Positions 58,684 through 64,000 of a DNA stretch of 64,000 nt are shown here, piece by piece. Every line of letters begins with the position of its first letter. Positions within the stretch are counted from its first letter, which is position 1. The position numbers were made by a program, and so were the translations under genes. The notes below the pieces were generated by a model. That model was not told where the DNA came from and ran no database searches. It saw only the letters and a program-made list of their open reading frames with translations. Source of the DNA: Paenibacillus catalpae (GTDB lineage: Bacteria; Bacillota; Bacilli; Paenibacillales; Paenibacillaceae); contig NZ_FOMT01000005.1 in assembly GCF_900112695.1 (NCBI RefSeq), positions 1 to 64,000 on the forward strand, written 5' to 3'.

Positions 58684-59754
58684 ATGAGTTATAACGACCG
58701 TTTCATTCGGGCATGCCGGAAGGAACTTGTAGACCGTGTACCGGTTTGGTATATGCGTCAAGCAGGACGCTATGATCCTGAATACCGTAAAATTAAAGAG
58801 AAATATTCTTTGCTTGAAATTTGCAAGCAGCCTGAGCTGGCGGCAGAGGTAACAATGATGCCAGTACGCAAGCTTGGCGTGGATGCGGCTATTTTATATT
58901 CGGATATAATGAACCCGGTCGCTTCGATCGGGATTGATTTCGACATTGTCGCTAATATCGGTCCAGTGATCGCGAATCCGATTCGCACGGCGGCTGACGT
59001 AGAGCGGCTGAAGCCCATTGATGTGGAAGGCGATCTTGGCCATGTGCTGGAGACGATCCGTATATTGGACAAAGAGCTGGAAGTTCCGCTTATTACATTC
59101 GCGGGTGCTCCGTTCACAATTGCGAGCTATCTGATTGAAGGCAAGCCGTCGAAAAACTATCTGCGTACCAAAGCGCTTATGTACAGCGAGCCGAAAGTAT
59201 GGTTCAGCCTCATGGACAAGCTTGGCGATATGGTTATCGCTTATTTGCGTGCCCATATGGCAAACGGAGGAAAAGCGTTCCAGCTGTTCGACAGCTGGGT
59301 AGGGGCGCTTACCCCTGCCGACTTCAGCAAGTTTGTGCTGCCGACGATTGAAAGAATTTTCGCGGAGCTGTCGGATTTGCCGCAGCCGAAAATTTATTTC
59401 CCTGGCGTAAGCTCGGGCGAACTGCTTCCAGAGCTTCGTAATTTGAAGACCAATGTGATCGGACTTGACTGGCGCGTTTCGATTCCGGAAGGCCGCCGCC
59501 GTCTGGATGGCAAGTATGCCGTGCAAGGCAACCTGGATCCGGTTATTCTAACCGCTCCAATGAGCGTCATCGAATCGTACGCTGCAGAGATTATTGATCA
59601 GGGGCTGGAGCAGCCGGGCTTTGTATTTAACCTCGGCCATGGCTTGTTCCCGGAAGCATCCCTGGAGAAATTAACGCAATTAACGGCATTCATTCACGCC
59701 TATTCGGAGAAAGCTATTGCAGCTCGAGAGGGGAAGGAAACAAGCCATGTCTGA
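58684..59754 (+). CDS. hemE: Uroporphyrinogen III decarboxylase
   Basis: A 356-residue enzyme that converts uroporphyrinogen III to coproporphyrinogen III. PVWYMRQAGRYDPEYR near the N-terminus is the signature with the substrate-binding arginines, and FDSWVGALTPADF and GHGLFPEA are conserved. GAGGAACGG precedes the ATG. First gene of hemE-hemH-hemY; hemH overlaps by 8 bp. Confidence 0.96.
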   Translation: MSYNDRFIRACRKELVDRVPVWYMRQAGRYDPEYRKIKEKYSLLEICKQPELAAEVTMMPVRKLGVDAAILYSDIMNPVASIGIDFDIVANIGPVIANPIRTAADVERLKPIDVEGDLGHVLETIRILDKELEVPLITFAGAPFTIASYLIEGKPSKNYLRTKALMYSEPKVWFSLMDKLGDMVIAYLRAHMANGGKAFQLFDSWVGALTPADFSKFVLPTIERIFAELSDLPQPKIYFPGVSSGELLPELRNLKTNVIGLDWRVSIPEGRRRLDGKYAVQGNLDPVILTAPMSVIESYAAEIIDQGLEQPGFVFNLGHGLFPEASLEKLTQLTAFIHAYSEKAIAAREGKETSHV

Positions 59755-60694
59755 GATAAATAACAAGATTGGTGTCCTTGTCATGTCCTACGGCACACCG
59801 CAAAGTCTTGAGGATGTCGAAACGTATTACACCCATATCCGCCGCGGCCATGCGCCAACACCGGAGCAGCTGAAAGAGCTGACGGACCGATATGAAGCGA
59901 TCGTAGGCGGGGTATTCCCGCTGCGAGAGAATACGAACGGTCAAGTGGGAGGCTTGCAGGATAAGCTGGAGCAATTGGCTCCTGGCCGTTACGTCTGCTA
60001 TCAAGGCTTGAAGCATGCCGTTCCTTATATCGAAGACGGCGTGGAGCAAATGGCGCAGAGCGGCATTAAGGAAGCCGTGGGAATCGTACTTGCGCCGCAT
60101 TACTCGGTTATGAGCGTAGGTTCTTATATCAAGCGTGCACAGGAAAAAGCAGACGAGCTTGGCATCAAGATGTCATTCGTCAAAGAATATCATCTGCATC
60201 CGAAGCTGCTTCAGGCCCTTAGCGAACGCGTAACGGACGGCTTGAGCCGTCTGGCGGCATCATCCGGTGATGTAAAGCCGGTTAAAGTATTGTTCAGTGC
60301 ACATAGTCTTCCGGAGAAAATCCGTGAAATGGGCGATCCGTATGAGCAGCAGCTGCTGGCTACCTCGGAGGCGGTTGCGAAGCTGGCGAATGTAGACGAG
60401 TCGACTTGGCAGTTCACATGGCAGAGCGCCGGCCGCACAAGAGAGCCTTGGCTTGGACCGGACATTCTGGATACGCTGAAGACTCTTGCGGACGATGGCA
60501 TCAAAGCTGTTCTGGTTGCTCCGGTCGGATTTGTATCTGATCATCTGGAAGTGCTGTATGACCTTGATCTTGAGGCAAAGCAAGCGGCAAGCGAGCTGGG
60601 GATTACCCTTGAACGTATTGCCATGCTGAATAAAGATCCCCTATATATGGAAACGTTAGCTGAATCGGTGCTCCAAGCCGGTTCGTTGGAATAG
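59747..60694 (+). CDS. hemH: Coproporphyrin ferrochelatase
   Basis: A 315-residue ferrochelatase (CpfC in Gram-positives) that inserts iron into coproporphyrin III. VLVMSYGTP, LAPHYSVMS with the active-site histidine, and FSAHSLPEKI are hallmarks, with no Fe-S cysteine extension. ATG 59747 lies within the end of hemE behind GAGAGGGGAAGG. Confidence 0.95.
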   Translation: MSEINNKIGVLVMSYGTPQSLEDVETYYTHIRRGHAPTPEQLKELTDRYEAIVGGVFPLRENTNGQVGGLQDKLEQLAPGRYVCYQGLKHAVPYIEDGVEQMAQSGIKEAVGIVLAPHYSVMSVGSYIKRAQEKADELGIKMSFVKEYHLHPKLLQALSERVTDGLSRLAASSGDVKPVKVLFSAHSLPEKIREMGDPYEQQLLATSEAVAKLANVDESTWQFTWQSAGRTREPWLGPDILDTLKTLADDGIKAVLVAPVGFVSDHLEVLYDLDLEAKQAASELGITLERIAMLNKDPLYMETLAESVLQAGSLE

Positions 60695-60710
60695 TGAAAG
60701 GATGAAGAAC

Positions 60711-62159
60711 ATGCGGAGAATCGGAATGATTGATCGAATTGTCGTTATCGGCGGAGGGATCAGCGGACTGAGCTCCGCTTTTTATTTGCAGCGGGAAGCG
60801 GAGCGGCAGGGGAAAAAGGTGCAGCTGACCATCGTGGACGGCGCGCCTGACCTTGGCGGAAAAATTAATACGCTGCAGCGTGACGGCTTTGTCATCGAGA
60901 GAGGTCCGGATTCGTTTCTGGCACGCAAGCTGCCGATATTAGAACTCGCAAAGGATCTTGGCATTGAAAATGAGCTGACAGCTCAAAACGAGAACGGCAA
61001 AACCTCGTATATTATGCGGGATGGCAAGCTGCATCCGATGCCGAAGGGTATGGTGCTGGGCATTCCGACGAATTTGGATACGTTTATGCAGACGACTTTG
61101 TTATCGGAAGAAGGCAAAGCGCGGTCGCTTCAGGATCTGGAGATGGCTGGCGCCGCGCCGGAAGGCGATGAATCACTTGGCGATTTTTTGTCGCGCAGAA
61201 TTGGCCCTGAGATTGTGAAGCATATCTCGGAACCGCTTCTGGCCGGCATCTATGCGGGTGATCTCAGCAAGCTGAGCATTCAGGCGACTTTCCCGCAATT
61301 TGCAGAAGCGGAACGTCAGTACGGAAGCCTGATTCGCGGAACGCAGCTCAAGCAGCAGAACAAAGCGCCCCAACAGGCGCCGGACTATTTGCCGGATGAA
61401 CTGAAGAATAGTGTTTTCTTAAGCTTCAAGCAAGGGCTGTCCACGATGGTTCATGCTCTTGATCAAGCGCTGCAAAGCGTGAACCGGCGCATGGGTGAGA
61501 CCGTCGTGGAGATTAAGCCGCTGGAAGGCGAGGATGCTGCTGCCAGATACGAGGTTGTTCTGGAGTCGGGCGAAGTTTTGCCTGCGGATCACGTGCTTGT
61601 GACCATACCGGCTTTTAACGCGGCTGATCTGCTTGAGCCGTTAGTAGACGTGACCGAGCTTCGCGCCATTCAATATGTATCGGTTGCGAATGTGGTCATG
61701 GCATTTGAGAAATCAACGTTTGACAAGACCTTCGACGGATCGGGCTTCCTTGTCCCGCGCTCGGAAGGACTCCGGATTACGGCTTGTACGTGGACATCGA
61801 ATAAATGGCTGCACACGAGTCCGGATGATAAAGTGCTGCTGAGATGTTATGTCGGCCGGGCAGGCGACGAGCAGTCGGCCATGCTTCCGGACGAAGAGCT
61901 GAAGAAGGCTGTCCTGGAAGATATTCAGAAGGTGCTTGGCATTGATGCCGTTCCGATTTTCACACAAATCACACGTCTGCCGCGCTCGATGCCGCAATAT
62001 CCTGTAGGGCATCTGGACAATACAGCCAGACTCCGCAAACGTCTGTCAGAGGAGCTTCCGGGAGTGTATGTGACTGGTGCGGCCTTTGGCGGTGTAGGTC
62101 TGCCGGATTGCATCAGATCGGGGAAAGAAGCGGCGCATGAGATTGCAGAGAGCCTTTGA
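60711..62159 (+). CDS. hemY: Coproporphyrinogen III oxidase (CgoX), HemY-type
   Basis: A 482-residue FAD enzyme that oxidises coproporphyrinogen III. RIVVIGGGISGLSSAFYLQR is the dinucleotide fold, and GGKINTLQRDGFVIERGPDSF and the C-terminal TGAAFGGVGLPDCIRSGKEA are typical. Spacing from AAAGGA favours ATG 60711 over 60702. Last gene of the haem operon. Confidence 0.93.
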   Translation: MRRIGMIDRIVVIGGGISGLSSAFYLQREAERQGKKVQLTIVDGAPDLGGKINTLQRDGFVIERGPDSFLARKLPILELAKDLGIENELTAQNENGKTSYIMRDGKLHPMPKGMVLGIPTNLDTFMQTTLLSEEGKARSLQDLEMAGAAPEGDESLGDFLSRRIGPEIVKHISEPLLAGIYAGDLSKLSIQATFPQFAEAERQYGSLIRGTQLKQQNKAPQQAPDYLPDELKNSVFLSFKQGLSTMVHALDQALQSVNRRMGETVVEIKPLEGEDAAARYEVVLESGEVLPADHVLVTIPAFNAADLLEPLVDVTELRAIQYVSVANVVMAFEKSTFDKTFDGSGFLVPRSEGLRITACTWTSNKWLHTSPDDKVLLRCYVGRAGDEQSAMLPDEELKKAVLEDIQKVLGIDAVPIFTQITRLPRSMPQYPVGHLDNTARLRKRLSEELPGVYVTGAAFGGVGLPDCIRSGKEAAHEIAESL

Positions 62160-62184
62160 AAATTTCGCAATATAGAAGCAACCT

Positions 62185-62193
62185 TGCTATAAT
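62185..62193 (+). promoter_or_regulatory. Extended -10 promoter element
   Basis: TGCTATAAT, 33 bp before the CapA-like gene; no clear -35 box. Confidence 0.5.
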
Positions 62194-62226
62194 GGAAGCG
62201 ATACCCTATTAAAAAGGAGCCGACTC

Positions 62227-63558
62227 ATGTATTCAACCCGTTCTGAAGCGCATCAGCATGAAAAACGAAGACGTAAAAAGAAATTTCGCCTTCTGTTAAC
62301 CGTGAATTTGATGATGGTTGGCCTGATTGTTGTACTAGTTGCGGTATGGGCCTCTATGCAGGACGGTGGCATATTCCATAAGGACAGCAAACCGCAAACA
62401 GAAGAGACAGCGGCTAATGGAGATCCTGCTGCTAACCAGTCTGCAGCAGGCAATGAGCCCGAGGTCATAACGACTCCTGTTGAGTCTGCCGCACCTGATG
62501 AAGGGAATACCGACGAAGCCGCTAGCGAAGGAACTAAGGAAGATGACAATCCAAGCGGGCAGATTGATCCAAGTCCAACGCCGGGAGACAGCAGCTCTGC
62601 AGGAGCCGGGGCAGGAGATACAGTCAGTCTCGCCTTCGTAGGAGATATTTTGCTGGCGGAGAGCGTTGGCGACATGATGAAGCAGTATGGTGACGACTAT
62701 CCGTACAAAGAAGCTTTATTTCATCTGAGCGAGCCGGATTTGACGGCTGCCAATCTGGAATATCCGGTGACAAGCCGGGGCATTCCTGCCGAGGACAAAC
62801 AATTTGTGTTCAAAGGCGATGCAGGCGCCTTGCCGGCACTCAAGGATTCAGGCATTGATATTGTGTCGCTTGCCAATAATCATACGCTGGACCAGGGTGT
62901 TGAGGGATTGCTCGATACCATGTCTCATCTCGACAAGGCGGGCATAAAACATATGGGCGCGGGCAAGAACGACACGGAAGCTTTTGCACCGGTCATTAAA
63001 GAAGCGCAGGGCATTAAGATTGCTTACATAGGCGTTAGCCGGGTAGTGCCGACTGGTGACTGGAAGGCGGATAAGAACCGGGCAGGCGTAGCTGAAACGT
63101 ATGATTATACAAGAACCAAGGCAGCTATCAAAAAAGCGAAGGAAAAAGCGGACCTGGTTGTTGTTATGGTTCATTGGGGGATCGAAAAGGCGGAGAATCC
63201 GGAACAGTACCAGCGGGATTTTGCGCGGGTCTACATTGATTCTGGCGCCGATCTTGTTATTGGCAGTCATCCTCATGTTCTGCAGGGATTTGAGCAGTAC
63301 AAGGGCAAGTGGATTGCTTACAGCCTGGGCAATTTTATTTTTAGCGCGTATCCAAAAGGGGCAACAGCAGATACCGGCGTGCTGAACGCGGTGTGCACGA
63401 AATCAGGCGACTGCGATCTGAAGTTTGCTCCGATGAACAATAACCTTGCACAACCAAAGCCGGTTGACAGCGATAAGGCGAAGACGGTGCTGAGCCGTTT
63501 GAATGCGATCTCGTTTGGTGTAAAAGTGCGTGGGGATGGTACCGTTATACCGAAATAA
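62227..63558 (+). CDS. CapA family protein (poly-gamma-glutamate synthesis-like)
   Basis: A 443-residue membrane-anchored protein. It has a basic N-terminus, one membrane segment (about 21-39), a Ser/Glu/Pro-rich linker to about residue 130, then a metallophosphatase-like CapA domain (FVGDILLAES, ANLEYPVT, SLANNHTLDQG, VMVHWG, GSHPHVLQG). Members are linked to poly-gamma-glutamate anchoring or peptidase activity; no capB/capC genes are here. AAAAAGGAG supports the ATG. Confidence 0.9.
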   Translation: MYSTRSEAHQHEKRRRKKKFRLLLTVNLMMVGLIVVLVAVWASMQDGGIFHKDSKPQTEETAANGDPAANQSAAGNEPEVITTPVESAAPDEGNTDEAASEGTKEDDNPSGQIDPSPTPGDSSSAGAGAGDTVSLAFVGDILLAESVGDMMKQYGDDYPYKEALFHLSEPDLTAANLEYPVTSRGIPAEDKQFVFKGDAGALPALKDSGIDIVSLANNHTLDQGVEGLLDTMSHLDKAGIKHMGAGKNDTEAFAPVIKEAQGIKIAYIGVSRVVPTGDWKADKNRAGVAETYDYTRTKAAIKKAKEKADLVVVMVHWGIEKAENPEQYQRDFARVYIDSGADLVIGSHPHVLQGFEQYKGKWIAYSLGNFIFSAYPKGATADTGVLNAVCTKSGDCDLKFAPMNNNLAQPKPVDSDKAKTVLSRLNAISFGVKVRGDGTVIPK

Positions 63559-63585
63559 GGAAAGCGAAAGGATGGTCGGCGCCCT

Positions 63586-64000
63586 ATGAGAAATTCATGT
63601 GTCGCGCATCGGGGCTGGTCCGGACGTGCACCTGAGAATACACTTGCAGCCATTCAATTGGCCATTGATGAGCCGGATGTAGAATGGGTGGAGCTAGATG
63701 TACAGCTGTCGAAGGACAATGTACCGGTTGTCATTCATGACTACAAGCTGAAGCGCACAACAAACGGCCGCGGTGAAGTAAAAAGCTTGACGGCGGCGGA
63801 ATTGGCAGCACTCGATGCTGGAAGCTGGTTCTCGCCCCTATACAAGGGGGAAGGCGTTCCAGCTCTTAGTCAAGTGCTGGATATAGCCCGCGGGCGTATC
63901 CGGCTCAATATTGAGCTGAAGACGGACGGCATCCGGTATCCGAAGCTGGAGGACTATGTCGCCTGGCTTGTGAAAGACTACGGCATGGAAGACAGCGTTG
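63586..64000 (+). CDS. Glycerophosphodiester phosphodiesterase (UgpQ-like), partial
   Basis: The first 138 residues of a GDPD-family enzyme that hydrolyses glycerophosphodiesters. AHRGWSGRAPENTLAAI, EWVELDVQLSKDNVPVVIHD and LNIELK hold the metal and catalytic residues (His-Arg, Glu-Asp and His). The gene runs off the right edge. ATG 63586 follows GAAAGGATGG at a rather long spacing. Confidence 0.9.
   Translation, partial: MRNSCVAHRGWSGRAPENTLAAIQLAIDEPDVEWVELDVQLSKDNVPVVIHDYKLKRTTNGRGEVKSLTAAELAALDAGSWFSPLYKGEGVPALSQVLDIARGRIRLNIELKTDGIRYPKLEDYVAWLVKDYGMEDSV

Overview
The window looks like a chromosomal piece of a Paenibacillus-type Firmicute. Housekeeping genes use strong AGGAGG-type ribosome binding sites and frequent TTG/GTG starts. 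Lipoprotein-anchored sugar-binding proteins sit with YesN-like AraC sensor regulators. A hemE-hemH-hemY (coproporphyrin-branch) haem operon, ltaS, racE, YtxH, DUF948 and YlbL-like genes are typical of that family. No rRNA, tRNA or CRISPR array was seen. Start codons were chosen by reading RBS spacing; no search was run.

Region 1 (1 to about 13.2 kb, with an outlier near 18.0 kb) is an AT-rich accessory block built like a cassette array. Single small genes, or a sigma/anti-sigma pair, all on the + strand and each with its own RBS, are followed one by one by copies of an imperfectly palindromic repeat of about 80-90 bp. The repeat has a 5' box CTAACGGG, a GC-rich hairpin and a 3' box AAGGGCAG(G)TTAG. 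Stop codons repeatedly lie in or beside the CTAAC box, as in integron cassettes, but no integrase is in the window. Cargo includes small membrane proteins, lipoproteins, an NlpC/P60 hydrolase, an ECF sigma factor with its anti-sigma, a Nudix hydrolase and a possible immunity-type protein. Two IS110-family elements (one with its transposase running off the left edge, one reduced to its non-coding end) abut the 5' box of a repeat. Their non-coding ends share hairpins with covarying stems and carry short segments matching both halves of the repeat boundary, as expected of a bridge RNA. A second type of IS110 remnant, multi-site elements resembling Tn7-family transposon ends, and a duplicated promoter-leader-micropeptide unit are also here.

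Region 2 (11.0-21.4 kb) carries an FGGY carbohydrate kinase, a three-gene sugar ABC transporter of the ribose/galactose type, a zinc-ribbon protein, a lipoprotein fragment and a run of small enzymes (GrpB-like, Nudix, two GNAT acetyltransferases, a HAD hydrolase).

Region 3 (21.8-30.7 kb) is an oligosaccharide uptake and degradation locus: solute-binding lipoprotein, two permeases, a GH88 unsaturated glycuronyl hydrolase, a membrane sensor/AraC regulator, and a second, paralogous solute-binding lipoprotein.

Region 4 (30.7-43.5 kb) is core chromosome: holin-like protein, standalone CuA-domain protein, Dabb protein, HepT-like protein, SufR-like Fe-S regulator, DUF948 and YtxH proteins, glutamate racemase, M14 peptidase, HesB-like protein, PDZ-Lon protease, and on the minus strand an RNA methyltransferase and lipoteichoic acid synthase, then an O-methyltransferase.

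Region 5 (43.7-58.5 kb) is a type IV pilus locus. It encodes minor pilins, a PilX-like protein, PilB, PilT, PilC, a major pilin with an AT-rich variable body, prepilin peptidase, a fused PilM-PilN and PilO. A 1,407-residue secreted multidomain protein on the opposite strand interrupts it. Region 6 (58.7-64.0 kb) holds the haem genes, a CapA-like protein and the start of a glycerophosphodiester phosphodiesterase.
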